A stretch of DNA of 64,000 bases from contig WTFY01000003.1 in the NCBI GenBank assembly GCA_011523795.1, positions 124,001 to 188,000 of the forward strand, in the 5' to 3' direction. The position numbers and the translations under genes are program-made. The notes beneath the pieces are model-generated. The model did no database searches and was not told the origin of the DNA. It saw only the letters and a program-made list of their open reading frames with translations. The DNA is from Gammaproteobacteria bacterium. Lineage in GTDB: Bacteria > Pseudomonadota > Gammaproteobacteria > UBA4575. Shown in pieces: positions 56,382-64,000 of this stretch. Every line of letters begins with the position of its first letter. Position 1 is the first letter of the stretch.

Positions 56382-56930
56382 ATGGATACACTTCCAGATT
56401 ATATTGACTATAAATTGCGCGTGTTGTCGATTGGACTAAATCCTTCGTCAGTTTCAGTAGCGAAGGGCTACTACTTTGCTAACCCTCGTAACAGGTTTTG
56501 GAAAGCTTTCAATGCCAGTGGGCTGATTCCTGAAGAGTCAGTTCCTTGTGAAAGTTCCCTAGAGAAAATCTTCGTGCAATATAAAATAGGGTTTACGGAT
56601 CTGGTCAAAAGGCATACTTCAACAGGAAAATATTTGAGAGCAGCAGATTACAAAACCTGGGTGCCAGTACTGAAGATGAAGATTGAAAAATTTGCTCCTG
56701 GTATTTGTTGGTTCCATGGAAAAGTTGCAATGCAGAATTATTTAAAGTATTCCGGGCATACCAGTGAAGTGGCGGGGTGGGGCAGGCAACCTTTCCAGGT
56801 TTCATCTTCTGCAGTATTTGTAACGCCCAACCCAAGCCCTGCAAACGCAGTATTCACACTGGAGGAAATAACAGAATGGTACAAAAAGCTTGCTACCGAT
56901 GCGAATAATCAATTTCCTTTGAAACCCTAA
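56382..56930 (+). CDS. mug: G/U mismatch-specific DNA glycosylase Mug
   Basis: 182-aa single-domain glycosylase. Motif SIGLNPSSVSVAKGYYFANP is followed by RNRFWKAFNASGL, and the second motif is VTPNPSPANA. Mug removes uracil or ethenocytosine opposite G. It is an alternative repair route to the family-5-like enzyme at 40906. Length is somewhat longer than E. coli Mug (168 aa). Confidence 0.9.
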   Translation: MDTLPDYIDYKLRVLSIGLNPSSVSVAKGYYFANPRNRFWKAFNASGLIPEESVPCESSLEKIFVQYKIGFTDLVKRHTSTGKYLRAADYKTWVPVLKMKIEKFAPGICWFHGKVAMQNYLKYSGHTSEVAGWGRQPFQVSSSAVFVTPNPSPANAVFTLEEITEWYKKLATDANNQFPLKP

Positions 56931-57256
56931 TTCTGCACCATGCGCGCGGGATCATCTGACCAGTATGTACCCGCAACGGCACCGATGTATGCTTTGCAGA
57001 AAACCGGTGCCAGTACAGCCTGTCGTGATCTCGTGTCGGTAATGCTGTATGAGACGTGATTACAACACACAGGAATCTCAGCCTATATGCTCTGCGTGAG
57101 GTGAGCTTAAGAAGCAGGCTTGAGTTGCATCGAATGCTGTATTTGCTGTAATGAGAAGAGTTCAATGCTCAAGTGGACATGGGTAACTGAAATATTGCAT
57201 GGCTGGCTATGCCGGTTTACTGGTGGCTATGCCAGGCTTCAGAAAAGAGTTGTTTA
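56931..57256. other. Intergenic region, nothing recognised
   Basis: About 326 bases between mug and dsbB. A GGCACCG / CGGTGCC pair (56978-57011) has a 20-base loop and no T-run. The dsbB start is at 57257 and not at an earlier ATG (57209). Confidence 0.35.
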
Positions 57257-57769
57257 ATGATCGGTCATCGCGCGCTGAATTGCCTGGGCTTGTTTGCCTG
57301 TATGGCTTCACTGTTATTTGCAATTTTCTATCTAGAGAAAACGTTACACCTAGACCCGTGCCCGCTGTGCATCTTGGACCGGATAGTGCTTGCGGGAATG
57401 GGTATCATTTTCTTTCTTTCCATGATGCATGACTCAAAATCAATTTTCTCGAAGATCTACTCATTACTTGTCGTTACACTGAGCTTGACAGGAATCGGAC
57501 TGGCTTCTAGACATGTCTGGTTACAGAACCTACCAGCTGATAGAGTCCCGGAGTGTGGGCCAGATTTATACTTTATGCTTGAGACACTGCCTTTTTTCGA
57601 TGTAGTCAAAAGGGTGTTTACGGGTTCGGGTTCATGTGCGCAAGTAGACTGGACGTTTGCTGGGCTTTCAATTCCATGGCAGACGCTGATACTGTTCACT
57701 TGTTTGTTGCTGTTATCATCCTTACTGGTCACCAAGGCATGGAGGCCACGCTCGGCAGGTTGTGAATAG
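57257..57769 (+). CDS. dsbB: Disulfide bond formation protein DsbB
   Basis: Inner-membrane quinone-dependent oxidase that recharges DsbA. Four helices; periplasmic pairs PCPLC (CxxC) and PECGPDL...GSGSCAQVDW. The start is set at ATG 57257, giving about 170 aa with AAAGAG upstream; an earlier ATG at 57209 would add 16 poorly supported residues. DsbA is not in the window. Confidence 0.93.
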   Translation: MIGHRALNCLGLFACMASLLFAIFYLEKTLHLDPCPLCILDRIVLAGMGIIFFLSMMHDSKSIFSKIYSLLVVTLSLTGIGLASRHVWLQNLPADRVPECGPDLYFMLETLPFFDVVKRVFTGSGSCAQVDWTFAGLSIPWQTLILFTCLLLLSSLLVTKAWRPRSAGCE

Positions 57770-57869
57770 TTCTTTTCTTTTGCAGATTAATCAGGTATAG
57801 AGCGTTGTACATTTTGAGCATGAGAGGCACCAGGCTAGCGCAGCCCTGCTAATAGGGAAAAGAAAAAGC

Positions 57870-59024
57870 ATGGACACCGCAAAAGACGTACACACCAATT
57901 CCAGCTGGACCCCGCCTGCAACCCGTTTTGTAGAATTACATGGCGATTATGGCACTACTGACTTTATTATGCGCCGCGGCGGCAGCTTGCCGAAGGTGGT
58001 AATAGCCTATGAGTCTTGGGGCAGGCTTTCACAAATGCGCGATAATGCAGTTCTTGTATTTACAGGGCTGTCTCCTACAGCACATGCTTGTTCCTCTCTG
58101 GAGGATCCTGCACCTGGCTGGTGGGAATACATGATTGGCCCGGGCAAGCCAATCGACACGAATCAGTTTTATGTTGTTTGCGTAAATTCACTGGGAAGCT
58201 GCTTCGGTTCAACAGGTCCGTACTCAATAAATCCCGCCACTGGCCAACGGTATGCAATAGACTTTCCCGATCTTACTATTGAGGATATAGCCAAGGCTGG
58301 CCATCACGCCATGCAGGAGCTAGGGATTGACCACCTTTGCGCTGTTGTCGGCTCATCCATGGGTGGCATGTCATCTCTGGCTTATGCATTGCAGTACCCG
58401 GACGAAGTGGATTACCTCGTAACAATTTCCTCTGCCTGCCGGTCATTGCCGCTTGCGATAGCAATGCGCTCCATACAGCGGGAAATTGTGAGGTGTGACC
58501 CGGACTGGAGAGAGGGGCGCTATGATTCGGAAAAAGAACCCAAGAGGGGCATGACGCTGGCGCGCAAGATTGGGCTGATTACCTATCGGGCAGGAGAAGA
58601 ATGGAATCAGCGTTTCAATCGTGCGCGTGCTGGAATGGAATACAAAGACAGGGACAAGTTTGGGATCGAGTTCGAGGTTGAATCTTACTTGGATTACAAT
58701 GCCAACAAGTTTGTGGATTCATTCGATGCAAACAGCTATCTCTATCTATCTCGTGCAATGGACTGGTTTGATGTTGCAGAGCATGGTGGTTCTGTCAATG
58801 CCGGACTCGCCAAGATCCATTCAAAGAAAACCCTTATTATCGGAGTAGAAACAGATATTCTGTTTCCCATAAAACAGCAGGAAGATATCTTTTTTGGAAT
58901 TCAGAAAGCAGGACGCAGTGTAGAGTTTGTCCGCCTGCCTTCAATCAAGGGGCATGACTCGTTTTTGGTGGATGAAGAAAACTTTGCCCCGGTTGTGCAG
59001 AAATTCTTTTCAGAAATCGGCTAG
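57870..59024 (+). CDS. metX: Homoserine O-acyltransferase MetX
   Basis: 384-aa alpha/beta hydrolase that activates homoserine for methionine synthesis. Nucleophile GSSMGGM, acidic ETDILFPI and histidine KGHDSFLVDEE are present. The NSLGSCFGSTGPYSINPATG block is typical. In many gammaproteobacteria MetX uses succinyl-CoA, which motifs alone do not settle. The usual partner metW is not adjacent: gltA follows convergently at once. Confidence 0.93.
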   Translation: MDTAKDVHTNSSWTPPATRFVELHGDYGTTDFIMRRGGSLPKVVIAYESWGRLSQMRDNAVLVFTGLSPTAHACSSLEDPAPGWWEYMIGPGKPIDTNQFYVVCVNSLGSCFGSTGPYSINPATGQRYAIDFPDLTIEDIAKAGHHAMQELGIDHLCAVVGSSMGGMSSLAYALQYPDEVDYLVTISSACRSLPLAIAMRSIQREIVRCDPDWREGRYDSEKEPKRGMTLARKIGLITYRAGEEWNQRFNRARAGMEYKDRDKFGIEFEVESYLDYNANKFVDSFDANSYLYLSRAMDWFDVAEHGGSVNAGLAKIHSKKTLIIGVETDILFPIKQQEDIFFGIQKAGRSVEFVRLPSIKGHDSFLVDEENFAPVVQKFFSEIG

Positions 59025-60329
59025 CTACCGCTGGTCTATATGCACGTAATCGCGTTGGTCAGCTCCGGTATATAACTGGCGCGGCCGTCCAATTCTAGCA
59101 TAGGGGTCACTCATGTGTTCCTTCCAGTGTGAAATCCAGCCTACCGTGCGAGCCAATGCAAATATCACCGTAAACATGTTTAGTGGGATGCCCATTGCCC
59201 GCAAGATGATTCCGGAATAGAAATCGACATTTGGATACAGCTTGCGCGCCACAAAGTATTCATCTTCCAATGCAATGCGTTCAAGCTCCATTGCAGTATC
59301 GAGGAGCTGCTGATGAGGATTGTTTTCTCCCAGTTCAGCGAGTAACTGATGGCAAACCTCGCGAATAATCTTGGCACGCGGGTCGTAATTCTTGTACACG
59401 CGATGGCCAAACCCCATCAAGCGAAATTTTGAGTCCTTGTCTTTCGCACGTTCAATGTAGTAGCTGACACTCTGCCCTGAACGTACGATGTCTTCGAGCA
59501 TGTTGATCACGGCTTCATTTGCTCCACCATGGGCCGGACCCCAAAGCGAGCTAATGCCTGCAGACAAGGCTGCATAGGGGTTTGCCCCCGAACTGCCGGC
59601 CAGTCTCACTGTAGACGTGGAGGCATTCTGTTCGTGGTCAGCATGCAAAATGAGTATCAGGTCCATTGCGCGCACAAAAGCTGGGCTGGGCTGGTAATCC
59701 ATGGTTGGCAAGCCAAACATCATGTACAGGAAGTTTGATACATAATCGAGATTGTTGTCCGGGTATACAAATGGCTGCCCCACGGTGTACTTGTAGACCC
59801 ATGCAGCCATGGTTGGAACTTTAGCGATAAGCCGGTTTGCTGCACTCTCTCTGGAATCTGCATCGTGAACATCTATCTGGTCGTGATAGAACGCGGACAT
59901 CGCACCTACCGTAGCGACCATCATTGCCATGGGATGTGAATTGTTATGAAACCCCAGGTAAAACCGACGCATTTTTTCATCCAGCAAGGTATGCATCTTC
60001 AGCCGGCTCTCGAACGCATCGAAGGTTTGTCTATCGGGAAGCTCACCGTGTAAGAGCAGGTAGCATACTTCTAGAAAGGTACTGCTTTCTGCAAGCTGCT
60101 CAATGGGATAACCTCGGTAGCGAAGCAATCCCAAGTCCCCGTCGATAAAAGTAATTTTGCTTTCACAGCTCGCTGTGGACACATAGCCCGGATCATAGGT
60201 GAAGTAGCCGAGTTCCTTGTACAAGGTCCCAATGTCAATGGTGCTGGGTCCATTTGTTCCATCCAGTACAGGTAGGTTGACCTTTTTCCCTGTCGCATTA
60301 TCTGTCACTGTGACGGTTCGATCTGCCAT
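59025..60329 (-). CDS. gltA: Citrate synthase (type I, hexameric)
   Basis: Condenses acetyl-CoA and oxaloacetate. Catalytic histidines in [15 protein letters not shown] and [20 protein letters not shown] and [13 protein letters not shown] are typical, and [21 protein letters not shown] ends the protein. Start placed at ATG 60329 because AGGAG lies about nine bases upstream; a TTG at 60338 lies nine bases earlier. Length 434 aa is normal. It abuts metX tail to tail with no gap. Confidence 0.96.
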   Translation of the reverse strand: MADRTVTVTDNATGKKVNLPVLDGTNGPSTIDIGTLYKELGYFTYDPGYVSTASCESKITFIDGDLGLLRYRGYPIEQLAESSTFLEVCYLLLHGELPDRQTFDAFESRLKMHTLLDEKMRRFYLGFHNNSHPMAMMVATVGAMSAFYHDQIDVHDADSRESAANRLIAKVPTMAAWVYKYTVGQPFVYPDNNLDYVSNFLYMMFGLPTMDYQPSPAFVRAMDLILILHADHEQNASTSTVRLAGSSGANPYAALSAGISSLWGPAHGGANEAVINMLEDIVRSGQSVSYYIERAKDKDSKFRLMGFGHRVYKNYDPRAKIIREVCHQLLAELGENNPHQQLLDTAMELERIALEDEYFVARKLYPNVDFYSGIILRAMGIPLNMFTVIFALARTVGWISHWKEHMSDPYARIGRPRQLYTGADQRDYVHIDQR

Positions 60330-60489
60330 GTAAATCAACTCCTGAGTTTGTACAAGTCATTTCCCATCAGGCTGACTAGCAGGCATGGTGTGCCAACCCT
60401 GCTTTTGCAGGCAATTGTTCTCTGCCTGTTGATACTAATTCAGATTATCTCTGATCAGCCTAACGCATTGTTTTCTAAATGGATTGCTT

Positions 60490-60515
60490 AAAGGCGCTGC
60501 TCTCAGATCAGCGCC
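60490..60515 (-). terminator. Terminator after the mobA-mobB operon
   Basis: On the minus strand GGCGCTG and CAGCGCC form a 7-bp stem around a 9-base loop followed by TTTAAG. It lies about 32 bp beyond the mobB stop codon. Confidence 0.5.
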
Positions 60516-60546
60516 AGGCTGCTCTTATAAGTACTGATTATAACAT

Positions 60547-61101
60547 TTATAATTTGTAGTGGAGTTTATTTCCGCTGTGGAGGCGCTGTTCGATAAACTT
60601 GGCAATCTGGCCTGTATCATCCAGGTCTAGTACAGGCAGGGTAATTTGAATTTGCATGGGTTCGTCGGTTGCAATGGCAATTACGCAAGGGTCATCGACA
60701 GCAAGAAGGGGTTTACCCAAGGCGGGCCTGTGTATCTCAATCTTTGGTATCGGTGCCGCTTTAAAGCCTTCAACCATCACAAAATCAATAGGCTCTGGAT
60801 TTATTCGCATCAACGCCTCATGCAGTGACAGTTCTGTCTTTTCTGAAGTATTTTCATGGATAAGTGCCCAGCGTTTCCGAGACGAGATTAAGATTTGCTG
60901 GGCACCTGCTTTTCTGATCCTGTAGCTGTCCTTTTCCGGGTAATCAATATCAAATGAGTGATGTGCATGTTTGATGACTGCCACATTCAGGCCACGTGCG
61001 TTGAATAACGGTATAAGCTTCTCAAGCAAAGTGGTCTTGCCTGAGCCGCTGTATGCACACAACCCCATGACTGGAAATTCATATTGTTGATTATGGTCCA
61101 T
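60547..61101 (-). CDS. mobB: Molybdopterin-guanine dinucleotide biosynthesis adapter MobB
   Basis: P-loop GTPase-like protein that aids MobA. Walker A is GLCAYSGSGKTTLLEKL; HAHHSFDIDYPEKDSYRIRKAGA-type and FVMVEGFKAAPIPKIEIHR motifs follow. Start set at ATG 61101, nine bases after the mobA stop; a TTG at 61113 overlaps mobA. About 184 aa. With mobA it forms a Moco nucleotide-attachment operon. Confidence 0.9.
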   Translation of the reverse strand: MDHNQQYEFPVMGLCAYSGSGKTTLLEKLIPLFNARGLNVAVIKHAHHSFDIDYPEKDSYRIRKAGAQQILISSRKRWALIHENTSEKTELSLHEALMRINPEPIDFVMVEGFKAAPIPKIEIHRPALGKPLLAVDDPCVIAIATDEPMQIQITLPVLDLDDTGQIAKFIEQRLHSGNKLHYKL

Positions 61102-61109
61102 GCCAGTAT

Positions 61110-61703
61110 TCAAATTTTTAAGTGTGCTGAAACCTCAGCCAGGTCACTTTGCCGGTTGACATTTAAAAAACAATTCTTTGTTTTACTGAAATCAGCCTGT
61201 ACGAGTGCATGCTTCTCATACCAGTTTTCAATTTTACGGCCGCCATCTGCAAGATATGTTCGCAGGCTTTCTTGTAGTCGGCAGTTGATCAGTGCATACA
61301 CAGATTGCATTCTGTCCCCATCGTGGGCCACACAGATTTCAGCATGCTGACGACTGAGTTCCGAATACAAACGTTCTACGATGTTTCCTGGAAGCATGGG
61401 GCCGTCACATGGGCAGGTGAAGACAAATTCGGTCGATGCATGTTTCATTGCAGTGGCCATCCCTGCAAGAGGGCCCTGAAATCCGTCCAAATCATCTGCG
61501 ATTACCTGATGACCGAATTTTCCGTATGTTTTTTTGTTTCGGTTGGCATTGACAAAAATCTTTGAAACCTGTGGCTGTAGAGCATTCATCACAAGGACAA
61601 TCATCGGGTAACCATTGATTTGGACCAGTCCCTTATCCAGCCCCCCCATGCGGGTTGCCTTGCCCCCGGCCAGTATTACGCCTGTAACTTTATCTTTATG
61701 CAT
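61110..61703 (-). CDS. mobA: Molybdenum cofactor guanylyltransferase MobA
   Basis: Adds GMP to Mo-molybdopterin to make MGD for DMSO-reductase-type enzymes. N-terminus VTGVILAGGKATRMGGLDKGLV with the GGxxxRMG nucleotide loop; DDLDGFQGPLAGMATAM and CPCDGPMLPGN follow. The MOSC protein and the MoeB/ThiF homologue in this window may also relate to Moco. It is divergent from the DUF1244 gene. Confidence 0.94.
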   Translation of the reverse strand: MHKDKVTGVILAGGKATRMGGLDKGLVQINGYPMIVLVMNALQPQVSKIFVNANRNKKTYGKFGHQVIADDLDGFQGPLAGMATAMKHASTEFVFTCPCDGPMLPGNIVERLYSELSRQHAEICVAHDGDRMQSVYALINCRLQESLRTYLADGGRKIENWYEKHALVQADFSKTKNCFLNVNRQSDLAEVSAHLKI

Positions 61704-61882
61704 AATAGTAGCCGGTTGTTGTGAAATACTAGGTATGCTTGCAGCAGTCAGGGTGTGAACATAAGCGTTTTACAGGCAGCTGGCGTGATTTACGCCCGGG
61801 TAATGCTGTAAGCGCCACTGGTCCAGATTCTAGTATAGCAAGCTTGGTTGTCTGTTATAGTCAAACAAGGAGGAAAGTAAAC

Positions 61883-62200
61883 ATGAGTGAGCCGATCAAC
61901 GATCTGGACCGACTTGAAATTGAAGCCGCTGTATTCAGAAAGCTATTGGAGCATTTGCGTGCCAAATCCGATGTGCAAAATATTGACCTGATGAACCTTG
62001 CCGATTTTTGCCGAAACTGTCTTTCAAAGTGGTACGTTGCTGCTGCAGAGGACAGGGGGATTGAAATAGAGTATGAACGTGCCAGGGAAGTTGTTTACGG
62101 GATGCCTTATACGGAATGGAAAGCCAGGTTCCAGAAAGAAGCCACTCCTGAACAGCTCAAGGCATTTGCTGAAAGCAGCAAGCGCCGAGAGAATGAGTGA
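61883..62200 (+). CDS. DUF1244 family protein
   Basis: 105-aa soluble protein. The family core VFRKLLEHLRAKSDVQNIDLMNLADFCRNCLSKWY-type segment is intact, including FCRNCLSKWY and REVVYGMPYTEWKA. The start is ATG 61883 with the excellent site AAGGAGG; an upstream extension has no support. The function of the family is not established. It is 24 bp before the MoeB/ThiF gene. Confidence 0.92.
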   Translation: MSEPINDLDRLEIEAAVFRKLLEHLRAKSDVQNIDLMNLADFCRNCLSKWYVAAAEDRGIEIEYERAREVVYGMPYTEWKARFQKEATPEQLKAFAESSKRRENE

Positions 62201-62224
62201 ATGAACAAATATTCGATGAACTGA

Positions 62225-63007
62225 ATGAGCAGAACAGTTGAAAAAACAGAGTTAAGCGATCAGGACTTATTGCGTTACAGCAGGCAGATTATGCTTCCTC
62301 AGATTGACCTGTCCGGCCAGCAGAAACTCCTTGCATCTCGTGTTGTGTTGTTTGGTGTTGGCGGATTAGGTTCCACAGTAGCCATGTATCTGGTGACCAG
62401 CGGCGTTGGGAGAATTACCTTGGTAGATCCGGACAGGGTCGATTTATCCAACCTGCAAAGACAGGTGGTATTCCTCAGTGACGATATAGGATGTGAGAAA
62501 GTGAGTGCTGCCAGGCAGAGACTGACAGCCATGAATCAGCAGGTAGAAGTACGCACCATCAATTCAGTGCTGTCTGGAGCCCGACTCAGACAAGTGGCTT
62601 CAGAAGCAGACCTTGTGGTTGATGCAACTGATAACTTCAGTGCCCGGTATGCGATCAATCGTGCATGCGTTGAAACCCACACTCCACTGATAGTAGGCGC
62701 GGCAATCCGGTTTGAAGGCCAAGTTACGGTATTCACGATGAAATCTCAAAGCGCTTGCTACGGATGCCTGTATCCTGATCAGGGAGACTTGGAAGAAAGT
62801 TGTGCTCAAACCGGTATTCTAGGCTCCGTGGCAGGACTGGTTGGATGTCTTCAGGCAACAGAAGCCATCAAGCTTTTGCTGAATCATGGCAAGATCCTTT
62901 CTAATAAAATTTTGCTCATCGACGCGTTAAACATGGAATGGCACAGTGTCAGGATAAACAGGGATCCCAAGTGTGCCGTGTGTGCTAACTCGAAAGGCCA
63001 TGCTTGA
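62225..63007 (+). CDS. MoeB/ThiF-type adenylyltransferase
   Basis: 260-aa E1-like enzyme that adenylates the C-terminus of a sulfur-carrier protein (MoaD or ThiS). Nucleotide motif VVLFGVGGLGSTVAMYL, the LVDPDRVDLSNLQRQV block, catalytic-type AACYGCLYP with zinc pair CYGC and CAVC near the C-terminus. No rhodanese domain. MoeB is favoured because mobA/mobB are nearby, but ThiF cannot be excluded. Confidence 0.88.
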   Translation: MSRTVEKTELSDQDLLRYSRQIMLPQIDLSGQQKLLASRVVLFGVGGLGSTVAMYLVTSGVGRITLVDPDRVDLSNLQRQVVFLSDDIGCEKVSAARQRLTAMNQQVEVRTINSVLSGARLRQVASEADLVVDATDNFSARYAINRACVETHTPLIVGAAIRFEGQVTVFTMKSQSACYGCLYPDQGDLEESCAQTGILGSVAGLVGCLQATEAIKLLLNHGKILSNKILLIDALNMEWHSVRINRDPKCAVCANSKGHA

Positions 63008-63077
63008 CTGCAGGGCTGCTCTGCATTCCCGTATACAGGTCCTCTGCACTTTCTGAATTATGTAGAGAACATCGTTA

Positions 63078-63434
63078 ATGACCGATCAATGCCTTGAAGA
63101 ACTCAAACTAAGGTTGAGGAAGTTTGCACAGGTAAGGGACTGGGAGCAATTCCACAGTCCAAAAAACCTTTCCATGGCATTGTCTGTAGAAGTTGCTGAA
63201 CTGGTCGAACATTTTCAGTGGCTTACTGAAGAGCAGAGTGTCCGGCTTGATTCACAAGAATATGAGGAAGTGGCGTTTGAAATGGCGGATATATTTATCT
63301 TTCTGCTCCGTTTGTCAGACCAGATGGACATTAATTTGATGGAAGTTGCACGGAGAAAAATAGAGCTGAACGAGCAACGCTACCCGGTCGACAAGGTGAA
63401 AGGGAGTTCGAGAAAATATGACAAATACGAATAG
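63078..63434 (+). CDS. MazG-like nucleotide pyrophosphohydrolase
   Basis: 118-aa all-helical protein of the MazG/RS21-C6 (dCTPase-like) group. Metal-binding EEVAFEMADIFIFLLRLSD (ExxED-like EExx...E..D) and the N-terminal RDWEQFHSPKNLSMALSVEVAEL segment are typical. It probably hydrolyses non-canonical or surplus dNTPs. Length suggests a single-domain form. Confidence 0.9.
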   Translation: MTDQCLEELKLRLRKFAQVRDWEQFHSPKNLSMALSVEVAELVEHFQWLTEEQSVRLDSQEYEEVAFEMADIFIFLLRLSDQMDINLMEVARRKIELNEQRYPVDKVKGSSRKYDKYE

Positions 63435-63501
63435 TATCAAGCTGCTTTGATTTTCCGGTTCAGCTGGCCTTCCATCTGCATCCACGACAAATGAGGTAAT
63501 T

Positions 63502-64000
63502 GTGAACGAACCTTTGCAATCTTTGATCATTCGAGAGAGTAAGGTTACTCTCTTGGGCACTTCGCATGTGTCTCGTTCCAGTGCGGATGCCGTCAGGGAA
63601 ATGCTACGTTCCGGAATGTTTGATGTGGTCTGTGTTGAACTCTGTCAAAGCCGGTATAACGCAATTATGAACCCGGATTCGCTTGCTGAGATGGATTTGT
63701 TTGCTGTATTCCGCCAGAGAAAAGCAAGTATGGTTACTGCCCACCTGGCTTTGGGTGCATACCAGCAAAGGATGGCTGAACAACTGGGTGTAGAGCCTGG
63801 CGTAGATATGAAAACCGCGATTGAAGAGGCATCTGAATCAGGGCTGCAGTTGGTACTGATTGACCGTGAAATCGGGATAACGCTCAGACGGGCTTACCGG
63901 AATACGTCTTTTTGGAAGCGCATCTCGCTCGTGGCGGGGTTGTTCGCAAGTGTACTTTCACGTGAAAGCGTATCTGAGAAGGAGATAGAGAAGCTGAAGA
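63502..64000 (+). CDS. TraB family protein (partial, 3' end beyond window)
   Basis: GTG start at 63502 with a GAGG site upstream; the frame stays open to the end of the window (166 codons). The segment VTLLGTSHVSRSSADAVREM followed by FDVVCVELCQSRYNAIM is the TraB/GumN-type core (GTxHxS ... ExC/D-x2-R). The catalytic glutamate/histidine pair is present. Related bacterial and archaeal proteins are putative metalloproteases or membrane proteins; the C-terminal membrane part lies outside the window. Confidence 0.8.
   Translation, partial: MNEPLQSLIIRESKVTLLGTSHVSRSSADAVREMLRSGMFDVVCVELCQSRYNAIMNPDSLAEMDLFAVFRQRKASMVTAHLALGAYQQRMAEQLGVEPGVDMKTAIEEASESGLQLVLIDREIGITLRRAYRNTSFWKRISLVAGLFASVLSRESVSEKEIEKLK

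Overview
The window is about 64 kb of a moderately AT-rich proteobacterial chromosome. Gene content and order point to a gammaproteobacterium. Three conserved blocks support this: aat - FemAB-like - trxB / ftsK - lolA - rarA - crcB - serS; rne / rluC - S49 peptidase - yceD - rpmF - plsX - fabH; and uvrC - pgsA - tRNA-Gly. I cannot fix the order or genus. A single-subunit ATP sulfurylase, glycolate oxidase and two luciferase-like monooxygenases suggest an aerobic environmental heterotroph or mixotroph. Several decayed genes and some thinly coded stretches hint at ongoing gene loss (inference).

1-19.4 kb is mostly housekeeping: a squalene/phytoene synthase, ispH, aat with a FemAB-like gene, trxB, ftsK, lolA, rarA, a glcD-glcE-glcF operon lying between rarA and crcB, then crcB, serS, a MOSC protein, DUF423, YajQ, an unlisted 59-aa membrane protein and a Bax-inhibitor-1/YccA protein.

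19.4-33.1 kb is the accessory part. It opens with a thinly coded 2.8 kb that holds an IS3-type orfA relic, a putative lipoprotein and a small gene broken by one frameshift. Next come a Dur3-like sodium:solute symporter with a small three-helix partner, an SsuD/RutA-like flavin monooxygenase whose start codon lies in a 20-bp tandem duplication, and an NtaA/DszA-like monooxygenase with a lysine-rich N-terminal tail. After these is a run of small membrane proteins (one only 31 aa), an NTF2-like protein, tRNA-Ser(UGA), DUF1097 and DUF4242 proteins, and a dihydroorotase of the type found in Bacteroidetes. The transporter plus two monooxygenases is the best candidate for an undescribed uptake-and-oxidation module; its substrate cannot be read from sequence.

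33.1-45 kb is again conserved: LMW phosphatase, RNase E, RluC, S49 peptidase, YceD-RpmF-PlsX-FabH, a family-5-like uracil-DNA glycosylase, UvrC, PgsA, tRNA-Gly(GCC) and a HAD phosphatase.

45-64 kb is mixed: an MFS-acyltransferase fusion with eroded acyltransferase motifs, a 2Fe-2S ferredoxin, a dps pseudogene with two frameshifts, a Cys/Met/His-rich DUF2182 - DUF1326 pair, DUF2892, a LytM peptidase, ATP sulfurylase, a GlcG-like protein, a possibly exported MsrB, CbiX, an MBL hydrolase, Mug, DsbB, MetX, citrate synthase, MobA/MobB, DUF1244, a MoeB/ThiF-type enzyme, a MazG-like protein, and a TraB-family gene cut by the window edge. All functions are assigned by reading motifs; no database search was run.
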